64,000 nt of DNA from Paraconiothyrium sp. Pb-2020 (GCA_022419385.1 JAJUBI010000010.1:62001-126000); one strand, 5' to 3'. Positions 12,500 to 23,679 are shown, counted from the stretch's first letter. Translations and numbers: made by a program. The notes: a model not told the origin generated them from the letters alone.

Positions 12500-13390
12500 C
12501 AAACGTACCGCAGCAAAGGCACAATCAACGTGTGGACGCATTATATGCTACAACCGAGGTGGATGAAACAGCCGAGTACTGTCCCAGGAGAGCCAAGACG
12601 AAGGCACGGATCACACGTGTAATGTAGTGGCATGGCGAACGATGGGTTCTGAACGCGAAGGCGAGTTCGGAGGCTGCTAGGTGGCCTGTACGCGTTGGTT
12701 CTGCACTTGGCAGCGCAATGCACCACTCTTAGCAGACCAGTCAATCCTAAGGGTGGCTAACAAGGCCGAATAGTCACAAGTAATGGAAGGGTTAGTCACC
12801 TTCTTGGTTATAGGTGCTTGGGAACAACACTCTCTGTAGACTCTTCCCCAGTCCAGAATCTAGCTTAGTAGACATCTAGAAGCTTGGCTTCATACGCCTA
12901 CGCTACCCACGCTACTGGGCCCTCTATAGTGGGTAGGTTCAATCAATACTCATTAAAGAAGGCTATCACGACCGCGGATCCGGTCTACCCTCTACAAAAT
13001 GTAAATCTCCTAGCCTTTCTTATAAAGATAAGATGGTTACCACAGTTATCATTTGTATTGGTCCTTCGTCTCTCTACGCCATCTTTATGGCTCAGACTTA
13101 CAACGCTCAGCGCCCTAGGGAGGGGGCAGATCTTCCCCATCTTAATCGCACGGTGGCAGAATTAGACCTTCGGTAGTATACACTTTTAGGGATAGTCGCG
13201 TACGTAGTACCCATACACTGTAAGACACATAGCCCAAATCGAATTCGGAAGCCGAGAATCGAAGTGGTTTGTAATTTTAACCGCTGGACGTGTTTTAACT
13301 AGAAGGCGAGAGCATAAATGTCGGTTTGTTAAACGTGGCGTCCGGGCTTGGTCAGACTTGCATTGTCGAAATTGGTATAAAAATAATTGG
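12500..13390. other. gene-poor stretch
   Basis: Short frames only; 12750-13390 is AT-leaning. No supported gene, RNA or repeat. Confidence 0.4.
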
Positions 13391-13391
13391 A

Positions 13392-13625
13392 CTAAAGTTT
13401 AGTAAACAAACAACAGCCTACACACAAGGGAGAGTAGGCAAAGCTGGTAGAGGTGCCCAGTATTAATGTTGCCAAATCACCGCTGAGCGGTCCGTCGCTG
13501 TCCGCTTTTCTGTATATACACGGAGCATTTTCATAGCGGCAGCACTGGGGATCTAATGGAACATCCTCCACACTTGTGGCATATCTCAAGTGATCCGGCC
13601 GAATTGAGCACTCGGACTGATTCAA
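13392..13625 (-). pseudogene. coding-like relic, no ATG
   Basis: A minus-strand frame of 77 codons with protein-like composition (SIRPDHLRYATSVEDVPLDP, then CCRYENAPCIYRKADSDGPL) and a hydrophobic cysteine-containing end. It begins without an ATG, so it is either an exon or a truncated copy. Confidence 0.3.
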
Positions 13626-13899
13626 AACCGCCAGAAGAAGACTTTGCTGGGCAAGCTAGGCTGTGCAGAGCAGGATCTGGATGGTGCAGTCCATGGAAGC
13701 TTGCAGCACTCTATTAAAAGTACACCTAGTTCCAGTGTAGTTTTCAAGGAGGTTGAACAGGTTTAAAATCCCTTAGTAGCTAGAGTGCGTTTAATCCGCA
13801 ACACGTTCCTAGCCCTTGGTGTGGGTACCCCTGCTCTACCGCATATTATCTAGATTGCGTACAGCAAATAGGTTCTAGTGGCGAGTAGCTCTTGAAGCG

Positions 13900-14340
13900 C
13901 TTCTGACGTTGCTCGCTGTACGAGAAGAAGGCCAGAAAAGCCATCAACTGGTCTTCGCTACCGTGCTGGGCGCAGCCGTCCTCGAGCTGATACTTTCTAT
14001 AGCGGCCAGCAGCGAGCACAGGTCATGCTTGCCAACTACGTACGGAGCGACCTGCACAGCAGAAGCCAAAAGCTCACCTGCGATAGCAGGAGATAGTTCC
14101 CAAAATTTCGCGACCCAAACAGCTGAAATGCCTGATCTATTCGCAACGCCACACCGAAGCCGTGCCCCAGCTGCGGATATAAAAGGCATGTTAGCGTAGC
14201 ATGCAGCTGCATGATGGTGCTCATCGCGCTCATCACGCTCAGGGGGCCGATTCGCGCGGCGTCGCCCTTTCTCAGCACCAGCGCTGGCTCGCGCAGACGA
14301 GTTCTTCTCAAGAGGTCCATCTTTTACAGACGCCAGGCAC
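13900..14340. other. overlapping coding-like frames beside the palindrome
   Basis: Frames on both strands (13909-14199 plus, 13944-14408 minus, 14036-14320 minus) have plausible protein composition, the minus ones with hydrophobic stretches. I cannot tell which, if any, is expressed. The palindrome at 14369-14408 lies at the start of the longest minus frame. Confidence 0.25.
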
Positions 14341-14368
14341 AACCCCCAAGCAAGAACAGCGGCGCCAA

Positions 14369-14408
14369 GTGAGACAACGCGACCAAGCGCTTGGTGGCGT
14401 TGTCTCAT
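14369..14408. repeat. 40-bp near-perfect palindrome
   Basis: The two 20-base arms are reverse complements with a single mismatch (14381 against 14396) around the centre AAGC|GCTT. One arm reads TGAGACAACGC then ACCAAGC. A related sequence, with 23 of 25 bases matching, occurs at about 53781-53805 inside a repeat array. It may be two inverted element ends joined head to head, or a protein-binding site. Confidence 0.75.
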
Positions 14409-14679
14409 GAGTTCCGAGCTCTTGGTGGCACTGCCGTGGCCGAATGGACAGGCACCGCAGTGTGTATGGTAAGAGGTGTAAGCGAATAGGCCAGGTCACG
14501 AAGATAAGTACTGCTGAGAGGCTGCAGCGCATCGTGGACAACCCTTGTGGCTGACATGAAGGCGAAACGCGTGTCGATCAATCGCAAGCAAGAAACCTAC
14601 TTCATACTAACATGTCGTTGCTGGCAGTTGCTGACTTAGCTGTAGCGTCAGAGGAACTCCACCATATCGACCACACAAT

Positions 14680-16600
14680 GTCAAACCTCATTGTAGTCTG
14701 ACCCAATTCTTTAGTAAAAATTTCAAGCTATTGCAGTTGTATGTGGTGCTTTCGCAGACACCTTCTGCTGCGCTGACTGAGTGCCCACTCTTTTTCATTT
14801 GTAGAGACGCAGGCATTATGCACTGTGTCTGCTGGCCGTCACTTCGACTTACTTCTTCCAATATGCCACCGGGCAGGGCAAGTCGCATTCGAATTCGCCG
14901 ATGCTCCACCCGTCTCCCATACAGGTAAGCCCCTATCTGTGTGTCAACGTAGCTATCAATTAACTTGCTGGAAAGCTCACTCATACAAGGTGCACATGCA
15001 GCCACCGTGAACGCGCACACTCAGCGCTGGGATGGAAGCTTGGAGATTCCCTTGTCATTGCGGTGATAGAGCTGGAAGACCATACCTTGAGAACTCTTGC
15101 TGAGGAACGCAGAACCACAGCGTTAATTCTACACTGCAGCCTCATCCTTGGTGGTTTGGGCAACGACGCTGGCTTTGTGGATGTCGTCGGGCGGTCACTT
15201 GACGGGTGACGCCTCAGTCTTCGTGGCGTGGGCTTGAGCGGGGAGGTGGACTGCTCCCGCGTAGGCTCTGCTTATCACAGCATCACCGGACAGAACTGGG
15301 GGGTAGCAGAGGCCGCAGCGCCTGCAGGAACTGGACGGACCGCAAGAACGGCTGCAAGGTAAGCGATCAGTTCCAGCATAGGCACGAGACCGAGATGCTG
15401 ATCGAAAAAAATGTTGGCTGCGCTCAGAGTTGGTACGAAAGATGGTGGGTAAGAGGTTGGATACGGGTAGACTAGGATTTTTATACACCTGCAAGGTGGG
15501 CGTCGCCATGATCCAAACGCACTAAGATAGCACGAGATGGTAAGCCAAGGCGGGAGCGGTCAAGGTGGGAGACGGCCACCAACCCTGACCCAGGGCCGCT
15601 TCGGTAGTGAATGCTAGTGAGTACGCTAACCATGAATCCTACTCGGCTAGTATGCTTACTTTGTGTTACGAGTAGAAAACCTCGTATTGGTCAGACCGCT
15701 TCGATCTTGTACGTCTGGAGTACAACGTAGCTGGAATCTGCTCACCGCCGAGGATCACACACTCGACTAATCTTAGATCGAAAGAACTAAAGGAACCCAT
15801 GCGAACCATAAGTTTCCATGGGAGGCATCGCCTCATGCCCAAGTTATCAGCAATATTCCTCTGGCCATACTTCGTTGTCCCCCTGATCGTAGGGCCTCGG
15901 ATGGATCTCGTGAATAGTACGATATGCGAGTTCAAATACTAGACAGATGTGGAAGATGAACTTGGCAACTTTCATCATCGCCTTACATCTTGCCGGAGTC
16001 TACGTTATCATTTGGTGTTGTATGGTGACGTACCTGGGCCAGCGGGTATGGTTGGTGATGCCGCCCAGGACCTAATAACCTGACAGCGTACGAAGCAGAG
16101 AACAAGTCGTCACATGTCAGCGCCTTGCCTCACGCAGTGCACGATTGTGATAGGGGGATCCGACTCTGACTTTGGCACACGACGGAGCGTGGGGTCCTGA
16201 TGGCGTTTTGTTCTGGTATGTCGGGTGCATCCATGATAGAACATCCTTCGAATGCTGCGGTTATGGCAGGCCTCCCGCCGCATGACGGCGCTGCGCGGGC
16301 AGTTGCGATAACCTGCGCTCCCACAATTGCGAGCGTATAGGAGCTTGGTGAGAGGGCCGAAAGCCGCTGGGAAGGGACGATGCCTGCGGGGCGGGTCAGA
16401 TATAAGGGCCAGCGCAGCACAAGCGTTCACGGTATTGTTGAGTATAGAGAGGATTGCAAAGGACGATTGGAGTGCTGATTTATCGGTATATGGATTATGG
16501 CAGGTGGACGGATTCCAGGTCGGGCGAGTGTTTAAAGAACACCCGAGTCAACACGTAACTTGAGACTATTTTTGACCGTCACTCATACACTCACCCACCC
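14680..16600. other. short coding-like frames, no resolved gene
   Basis: Candidates such as 15195-15509 (-, starts with ATG), 15666-15935 (-) and 16130-16420 (-) have some protein-like composition, but opposite-strand frames look equally good. No domain, splice structure or repeat could be established. Confidence 0.25.
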
Positions 16601-16739
16601 CGCGGATCATCGCATGGGCGACTTCGGCTGTTTGATTGGTTTTGAGAACAACTTTGAGAATCTACGAGACCGGAGTCGCTCTGACATCTTTGCGGGCTGG
16701 CGCCCTATAGCACTGCCTGGGCGAGCGGCCGAAGCCAAG

Positions 16740-17240
16740 GAGTGCAGACGAGATCTTCCCCTCACGCCAATCGTCTTCACCATCATACCAACCTCATTAC
16801 CAGATGCCCATCAACTCCATCCATCCCTCAACCTAAACGTCCCTCAACCCCGTCCGCGTCCGCTGATTACCACGTCCCTCGGCCGATTCTCCAGCCTCCT
16901 CCTGTGGCTCGGGTCCTCCATGTTTTATGCTCGAGGGCGCCTCGCCTTTGCCGGCGGAGTTTCTGGTAGTTTGTGTGCAGGGACGGCGGATCCGGCAAGC
17001 AGCTTCTGGGTCCAGTCGCGCCATGGCGCTTTGGTCGAGGTGCCAGAAGAACAGCATGCCGCGAAGCTTGGTCGCCAGATCCGCCGCCTTGTTGATTCTT
17101 AGGCAAACGCAACCTTGTTGCTGGGCATGAGGGAGAGGTCGCCGGTGTCTGGGGCGTTGTACCAGTACATGGCGGGTCGACAGGAGCCGCGGGTCCGAGG
17201 GTAATTCGGCGGGGAGGTAAGGCGTTCGCTGTTCTTCGGA
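16740..17240. other. ambiguous coding-like region upstream of 17.3 kb
   Basis: The minus strand has two coding-like pieces in different frames: one containing AMYWYNAPDTGDLSLMPSNK and one containing INKAADLATKLRGMLFFWHL. The plus strand is also open for 180 codons. The minus pieces look more like protein and would be a relic broken by a frame change near 17100. Confidence 0.25.
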
Positions 17241-17301
17241 TCAATGATTGTCCGAACGCGGGGACATGTGACGCGCTAGCGTTGCCAAGCTTTCTGCCTA
17301 G

Positions 17302-17552
17302 GGCCGTACGCAACGCCCGACCACCCCAACCACCGCTCGTCCACCACAATCCTCCTATCCGCGCGACACCAACGACGCTCGCTATTCTTTCGTTTGGATA
17401 TATGCGAAGTCGCCTCACGACACGGCCGAACTCCTCCACACGCGAAGGCGACTAGTTTAGTCTTTGCCTCGCTCGATGTCCTAGATCTGAACCGCCATCT
17501 TTGCGCGTCGCACAAAGCCCTCTCACTGCGCACTTCCGCGCAAGACTGTTAG
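17302..17552 (+). pseudogene. 3' coding exon of an unrecognised gene or relic
   Basis: The frame follows an acceptor-like TTCTGCCTAG and ends at TAG (17550-17552). It reads HPNHRSSTTILLSARHQRRS, then FFRLDICEVASRHGRTPPHA, and ends ASHKALSLRTSAQDC. The steady protein-like composition makes it a convincing C-terminal exon. The upstream exons could not be resolved, so it may be truncated. It lies about 210 bases upstream of the intact gene at 17761 on the same strand. Confidence 0.4.
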
Positions 17553-17760
17553 GGGGCGGTTCACATTTAGGCCGGGCGTTGCGAACACGGCGAGGCTGGA
17601 ACGCGTGGTCGAGGTCGCGACAGGGTCAGGGCTGCCCTCTGCCAACACACAAAGCCCGGGTGGGTGGGCAACCCGCTTGTGCCAGTGTCGGTACCAAGTG
17701 GGGGCAACAATCGGTGAGTTGTTTGGGAGTTGGGTAGATAGGTCGCTGATATAGCAATCA

Positions 17761-19267
17761 ATGTCTCGCCTCGACTTTCTCTTCCGCAAAGGCGGTATCC
17801 CCGCTCTTGCTTCATCTGTTTCCAGCACAACCCAAGCTTCGTGTGCGAGCAGTCTCGTCGTTCGCGTGAACGAAAGCTCCAAGCAAGCCACCATCGAGCT
17901 CGAGTTCGAACTCCCAGTGCGTGGTTTCGAGACGCATCAGCGAATCACTTTCGTCTACGACGGCAGCAATTTCGCATCCGGCGCGATCCCTGTGAAGGGG
18001 GTACATGTATCGACTGAACAAACCGAGCAGATTGCGCGGATCTCGCGCAGCCCCACCGAATACAAGCCCACGTCGATGCGACTGACCCTGATAGAGCCAT
18101 GCGTCGTCCTCGGTCCCTCGCGCAGCATATTCCCCAAGCAAGGCCACGAATCGCGCTTTGAACGAGTTGCCACGCTGGCAAAGGCCACTGAACTTGACAT
18201 AGTCTTTGATTCTCTCTGGATGCACCGCGACAAGGATGCGCAATTTCGATACCTCATCGCCAATGCAAGCTTGACGGGGTTCGCCCGCAAGCACGCAGAC
18301 ACCGTCGAAGAGCACGACTGGACCATTTTTGGTGTTGATGAAGCGGTGCTTCCTGACGTACCCCCGCCGTATGACTCGACCTCGCGCAAACGTTCTCGTC
18401 ACAGTAAGCCACTCCGTGCTCCCATCTTCGCCGTGTTGATGTCCAGCAGGTTCGCCTGGAACGCCCCAGACGTGTCCGAAACGATCTCTACTCGATTTCC
18501 CACCGGGCTCGCCCACCGAAGTAGACAGCACAGCACCCGCATCCCCAAACCCACGTTTCCCTCCGTCTTCGCCGTCCGCTCCCGCGTTCGACCCCTTCCA
18601 GAGCGCAATCGACAACGCCGTCGAGAACGCCGTCGCGAAGATGGTCCCCGATGCCATTCAGCGAATGCTCCCCAACGCACTCGCCGAGACGATCCCCAAA
18701 GCCATCGAAAGGATGCTTCCTGACGCGCTCGAAAACACCCTCACCCGCATGGTGAACAAGTCAGTGGCGGCTGCGTCGGCTGCATCAGGTCGGACAACGC
18801 ACGGCTTGTCCGATCCCAAGTCGCCGCTATTCGTCATGATCCGAAAGCACCTCGATGCCCAATTAGACGAGCTTGTCAAAGAGATAACCATCGAGACGCA
18901 AGAGCATGCGCAGGACCTACGAAAAGCTGCCGACGTGGAGCTTGAAGAACGTCTCGACGACCACCGTGTCGAGATCACCGAGCTTCAGGGGGAGGGCATA
19001 GCGGACCTCCAGCTGGCGTGCGCTACCGAGCTCGAAGCGTTCAAGGAGCACACGCTTGAGATGAAGGTGGACTTCGAGCTGGAAACCGCTGAAGCGTATA
19101 CCACGGCCAAGGAAATGCTGAAAGAGCTTGTGAGCGATCGAAGAATGGCGTTGTGGAAAGAGAGGATGATGGTAGAGTTTGGGCGACATCTACATGCGGG
19201 AAAGCATGCTGCAGAGTCTGAGCCCACCCGCCGCGCAAGCTCGGTGCCGTTGGAGGTTGGCTGGTGA
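17761..19267 (+). CDS. fungal protein of unknown function with helix-repeat and coiled-coil tail, about 487 aa
   Basis: Two exons. Exon 1 runs from the ATG at 17761 to 18403. An intron opens with GTAAGC at 18404 and ends at an AG at 18446 (18449 is an equally in-frame alternative). Exon 2 ends at TGA 19265-19267. The first 160 residues look like a compact beta-rich domain (VVRVNESSKQATIELEFELP, RITFVYDGSNF, LTLIEPCVVLGP). A short PPPYDSTSRKRSRH linker and a proline/serine-rich disordered part follow. Next comes a run of similar amphipathic helices, each with an xPDAIQRML/xPNALAETI-like step, and a long charged coiled coil (QEHAQDLRKAADVELEERL). There is no signal peptide or membrane helix, and the basic patch suggests a nuclear location. 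The architecture resembles an unnamed expanded family of Dothideomycete proteins, but I cannot name it from the sequence. Confidence 0.75.
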
Positions 19268-19559
19268 GCAGGTTGCCGGCAATAGGGTAGTTGCGAACTG
19301 GATGGCAGTGTAGGTTGGCGACCATTGCGGCGAAGTGCGACCTCGCGATAACGCACGCGCTTCAGAAGCCTTGCCGATGGAAGAGCTGGACGACACGTTT
19401 ATGATTGTCTATTACGAGGTTACGAAGTCAGCATATGGTACTTGGAAGTCACGGCTTCATTGCATTAGATATAGATACCCCCCAAATGGTACGCATACCA
19501 CACTTTACTTTCTTCCTATCCATGGTATGTGTCTCACCAGCCGACCACTCGGCAGTATG

Positions 19560-20090
19560 TTACGCGATGGCGTGTGGGCGAGGTGGAGGTGAGGGGGTAG
19601 GTGGATGGGTGGTTACTATAGCTTGTGCCATCTTCCTTTCTCGGTTGAATGGCGAATTTTGGCTACCCTTGCAAAGCCGAGATGGTGGGCGAGGTGAGAA
19701 GGAGGGTAGCAGGAAGCATATGTGTAGGGCTCTGATGCTGGGTCCGGTGGGTAGGGGAGGCAAGGTTGGAAGCAAAGGAGAGCGATAGACTGGGATGTAT
19801 ACTACGTAGCGAGCACAGCACTGACGAAGGGTAAGAAACCTAGCCCGTCGCCAGAATAGGGAGGGCTTATAGGTGGCGATCGGATTCCTCACAACATGAA
19901 GAGAGTGGAGGACGGTTGATTCCTATTTATACTTGATTTGGTGCTTGGACAGTTGCATGCTGTAGCTTGTGCTATCTATGGTAGGTTGATTGGTTGGATG
20001 ATGAGATCTGTGGTAGAGTAGTGAGTATCAAGCTGGTAAGGTCAAGCAGTTCCAATCTTTTCGGTTTGGGTAGGTATGTTCCTAGCGTAA
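19560..20090. other. intergenic, no gene seen
   Basis: Purine-rich, G-rich stretches between 19560 and 19790. Short overlapping frames on both strands have low-complexity translations, and no gene is supported. Confidence 0.4.
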
Positions 20091-20093
20091 GGC

Positions 20094-20550
20094 ATGCGTT
20101 TGAAGGGTGGGAGTGATACTATCGGCTGCGCAGTCTGTAATAGCGATCTAGCTAATAATGACGAACGTCTTTTCCTTGAGCCAGGATGGCAGTGGGATCA
20201 CTACTATCGTAGGATACCGAATTATCACGCATCCTCCCCCATAGATATCTCTGCAACAGACGATTTAGGGCTTCATTCCATGTCGTCTACCAGTCCATAT
20301 TTCGCCCCCGAAACATGAGAACAAGGTTCTCCCGTCCCAAATTCAGCAAGAAGAACTCCCATGCCCACACCGCAATGATCCAGATAATTCCGACCGTTTG
20401 ACGTAGGAACGAGAAAGCCTCGATAGCGCCCGGTATAAGATCTCGAAGGAGCTAGACAAGGCAGATAATGAAGAGGAGCTTGTGGTGTCTGTCGGCAAAC
20501 CGGGCCAGTCTAATCGGGAACGTCATCACGGCCCAGCAACGACGTCCTAA
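20094..20550 (+). pseudogene. frameshifted relic with coiled-coil segment
   Basis: The first frame, from an ATG at 20094, reads DTIGCAVCNSDLANNDERLF and reaches TSPYFAPE. The reading then continues in the next frame with HENKVLPSQIQQEELPCPHR and, after a TAG at 20404-20406, with ERESLDSARYKISKELDKAD to a TAA at 20548-20550. Both parts are clearly protein-like. One frame change near 20318 and one nonsense codon (compatible with a former CAG) make this a probable pseudogene. The function is unknown. The CxxC in the N-terminal part and the charged helix are the only visible features. Confidence 0.5.
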
Positions 20551-20559
20551 CATAAAGAA

Positions 20560-21480
20560 CTAGGTTCACTACGACTTATTTCCCAACTCGTCGCAGCAAA
20601 GGCGGTATCTCAGGGCTATCTCATCACCGCTGTCGTATAGTCCATATTTCTGGCACATAAGCTTCATCTACTCAAGGGTTCGTTCTCTCATACGGTGGTG
20701 CTATGTTCCTAATACTGTTAAAAGGATTGTCGGTGAGCCTACCGTCGTACCATGGACGAATTGTAGTTGATACGTCGCTCTAGAGGCTTGTATCGTATCC
20801 TTTACCAAACAATGGTCGCTGGTTTGAAGACGCAGTGAAAGCTCGTCAACTCCTTGTATTACTTGAGAACAGACACGAAATGTTATGCGTAACGGATTTG
20901 AGGTAGGATAGCAAGGCTTTGTGGTGTAACCGAGCAGCGAAAGAGTGTCAAATTGATAGCCTCGTTTATTAGATGGATCAAACGTTGTTTGCCATTATGT
21001 GTGGGATCGTGCATATCGTAAACCCCGCTGTGAATGTTTATCAACCGAGCAGCTTCCACGGCCAGACTAAATTGCACAACGAGGTAGACAGAGACAAAGA
21101 AAGATGCCAAGTCCTAAGTATTATATACGAAAGAGTTGGAGTAACTCTGAGTGTATATGGGATTGGTTGTTGGCCATAACAAGCAGATAGTTCGTGCGCC
21201 TGTTTGACAAGGTCAACATTCGCGAAAATACGCGTCTGGGCTGTCCCGTGGCCGCGCCGACCTTTATACCAACTGTGGTGTACTTCTTCTGTAGCTGTTT
21301 GCTGTCCCGAACACACGAGATGTTCACTACCCGTCGTGCTGGTCCAAAGGCGTGCTTATCGATCTGGAAATTGCACCGTAGATATTGATTGGGATGGGTA
21401 AGAGTTCCATATTCCGCAAGTCATTCGAGAATGTAGATTCCCGAGACGAAGCGCAGGACGGCAGGACGTTCTTAATTCGT
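20560..21480. other. AT-leaning stretch without a supported gene
   Basis: Short frames on both strands with many stops. A minus frame at 21041-21316 and plus frames at 21194-21401 overlap. No domain was recognised. Confidence 0.35.
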
Positions 21481-21545
21481 GTCACGCCCTCATCTAACGA
21501 ATCATATCTCGCTTCTCCTTCGCATCATCCAAGTAGTTGCAACGC

Positions 21546-21779
21546 GCTGGTTTAGATAGCGAGGCTGTAGTGATGCCTGAAGTCAAAGCAACTGCTGAGT
21601 GGAGGACTCTTAATGCGGACCTAGCTTCTGGGCATGTGGTCATCGAAGAGCTTCGTAAAGGGTTGGCTGCAAAGTCGGACAGCGAGGCTGGACTATTTGC
21701 TAACGCGTAAGCGACTGCCGAATGCAAGAAAGCTTCGGAAGAAACTATCGATATGATCGTAATATTTGACAATGATTCT
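21546..21779 (+). pseudogene. coiled-coil relic abutting the 5S gene
   Basis: The plus frame reads AGLDSEAVVMPEVKATAEWR and VVIEELRKGLAAKSDSEAGL, then a TAA at 21708-21710, then ATAECKKASEETIDMI. It is rich in A, E, K and L with heptad-like spacing, as in a coiled coil. It runs directly into the 5S rRNA gene that starts at 21781. The opposite strand is also open over this span (21494-21772) but its translation is less protein-like. Confidence 0.4.
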
Positions 21780-21780
21780 T

Positions 21781-21899
21781 ACATACGACCATAGGACACT
21801 GAAAACTAGGCTTCCCGTCCGCTCAGCCATATATAAGCAGTGTACCGGCGGATTAGTAGTTGCGTGGGTGACCAGCAGCGAATACCCGCTGTTGTATGT
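21781..21899 (+). rRNA. 5S ribosomal RNA, copy 1
   Basis: The 119-nt sequence matches the filamentous-fungal 5S pattern. It starts ACATACGACC and pairs with the 3' end GTTGTATGT as helix I. It carries the conserved CTTCCCGTCCGCTCAGCC segment of loop B/helix III and the GTGGGTGACCAGCAGCGAAT segment of the right arm. GGACACTG pairs with CAGTGTACC as helix II. Transcription is by RNA polymerase III from internal control elements, and a T-rich terminator follows. Copy 2 at 52281 is identical over the first 117 bases. The flanks of the two copies are unrelated, as expected for the dispersed 5S genes of filamentous ascomycetes. Confidence 0.95.
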
Positions 21900-21914
21900 T
21901 TTTCGATTTTTTTT
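21899..21914 (+). terminator. Pol III T-run terminator
   Basis: Two T-runs of five and eight bases follow the 5S 3' end directly, typical of RNA polymerase III termination. Confidence 0.75.
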
Positions 21915-21997
21915 GCGCGTTCGCATACTCCTTCGGAACGTGAAGTCGAAACAGAAAAGCCTCTGCCTTTTCCTGAATCCGCATTGTGGAGTTGGAA

Positions 21998-22244
21998 CAC
22001 CTGCTATCAATGATTTCCATCGTGAGCTTCGCTCTGGCCTGCCGCCCCTCGCTTCACCATGGCCACCGGTCTTCGATGCCGCGCGCACACGCAGGACGAA
22101 GAGACGCCTGGTACAGGGAGCTTACACTTTCGCCTCTGCATGCGCACTGTGCCAGGACGTTACTTCTTTCCAAGTTGGAGCATGAGCTGGACTTCGCCCC
22201 CATGAACCAGGCTTGGCCGACCAGGAAGAAGCAGCTCAATTGAT
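21998..22244 (+). pseudogene. protein fragment, unrecognised
   Basis: Within a frame ending at TGA near 22243 the segment RDAWYRELTLSPLHAHCART and LLLSKLEHELDFAPMNQAWP is convincingly protein-like. The part nearer the 5S gene is less so. No start or splice site could be fixed, so this is a fragment. Confidence 0.35.
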
Positions 22245-22504
22245 CAAAGTTGCGATCTAAGTTGCATCACGGGAAACCATGTATAAGGTAGCTGCAACTA
22301 CGACTGCTCCACCGATGCTCGACGTGGCGATAGACCTTCGTCGCAGCGGCAGCGGGTCTCTCAACGACGAGAACCGCATGTGTGACTTGCGATAGGAAAA
22401 CCCCAGCTGCCGGCGTGCACCCCCAGGCCCCACGTCGCATCAAGGACTTCGCTCGCAGCGCATCGCGTCACGCAAAGGCATTCCTGCGAGTGCGATGCGT
22501 GAAC

Positions 22505-22798
22505 CGATGACCGCCCATCTTCTCGCGCACGGCGCCACCGTCTACAAAGCGGGGTGTACCTCGAATCGCCTGCGCCCGCGCGAAGGCCTCTCCAACGCGC
22601 AACCACCACACCTGTGGGCACACCGCCTACGGTCCAGCTCGACTGTATGCCCACTGCATCACGTGCAGACGTCGAATCGTGGCATGGTGGCTCGTTGTTC
22701 GACATTGCGCAGGGAGGGTAGACGAGGCATCTGAGGAGCTGCGACGGCGGTGGGATCTACGGTACGAGCAATGCGGGATCAGGCAACACGAGTGTTAG
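22505..22798 (+). pseudogene. C-terminal fragment with Cys/His pattern
   Basis: A plus-strand frame ending at TAG (22796-22798) reads CGHTAYGPARLYAHCITCRR, then RVDEASEELRRRWDLRYEQC, then ends RQHEC. The spacing of C, H, C and C residues is suggestive of a metal-binding site but matches no named zinc finger I know. Two other frames in the first half are also open. A start codon and upstream exons were not found. Confidence 0.4.
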
Positions 22799-22894
22799 GT
22801 AAGGTGCGCAATACGTACAATAATGGAGTTGGGCTGTACACCTTGCGACAGGGAGGGAGCATGGCAAGGCAGCGCGCTTCGATGTCAGGGCACG

Positions 22895-23170
22895 CTACCC
22901 GGGCTTATTCAGCGGGTCTTGGCGGCTCTGCGGAAACCCACTGGCGTTCCTGCTGTACACTTGCACCACCGAGGTAACTTTTTCCGTTGGGCCAGTTTCA
23001 GGAGCTGTCATGCCGGAAACGGTTTCGGTCTGGTCAGCTTCGTCCGCCGCTCCCGCTGTCACCAGTTTGCCCTTAGCCAACGGCACACGTACCGTTCTCG
23101 CATCCTCTTTGGCACCGTAGCCAGACCCATCGCTCTCCCACGCGCTATCAAGAGCACCGCCTCCCTATCC
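22895..23170 (-). pseudogene. disordered-protein relic
   Basis: The minus frame contains LDSAWESDGSGYGAKEDART, VRVPLAKGKLVTAGAADEAD and QTETVSGMTAPETGPTEKVT, and ends SRQDPLNKPG. It is acidic, low in hydrophobics and clearly protein-like. An in-frame TAG interrupts its upstream part and no ATG precedes it. It overlaps a plus-strand open frame that is less protein-like. Confidence 0.4.
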
Positions 23171-23219
23171 TCCATTCTCGCGCCCATGTGCTTCAAACCA
23201 GTGCATCGCCAATAATAGC

Positions 23220-23670
23220 CTGGTCACACGACCCGACGTACCCGAAACTTGTATACCGAACCGAAGATGACACGACGTGATACCTTCCCACAGTCTATCT
23301 CTCAGCCCTTTCGGCGACTTCGTTGCGCCGTACCAGCCCTATCATACTCGCATACATGACCGCCTTATGCGCGGAGCAGGAGACTCACGGAGGAGGGTTA
23401 CTACGTTGCGGCCTCGGCGTATGGCGGGCTGTGGACAGCGTGAATCCTACCTTCTGAACATATCGCAGGGTTACTTGTAGAACTATCTCAGGAGATCCCA
23501 TGACGAGATGACCTCCTTGCTACAGTGCTGGACCTCCGGCGTGATGGGCACTTCTATATGCTCGGCATAAGATGTGCTGCGGGATCGTTGCGATGGGGCG
23601 TGCACCGCTCGATCGGTGTTTGGCTCTGGCTTGAGACATGTAAACGCGAGCCTAACGCGCAAATCTCTGA
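23220..23670. other. no gene seen
   Basis: Mixed-composition stretch with only short frames (for example 23277-23480 plus). No motif. Confidence 0.35.
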
Positions 23671-23679
23671 CCCTGTAGT

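Noticed and set aside
16867..17439. 190-codon minus-strand ORF
   Set aside because: Composition changes abruptly along the frame and other frames carry the protein-like pieces; the first codon is not ATG.
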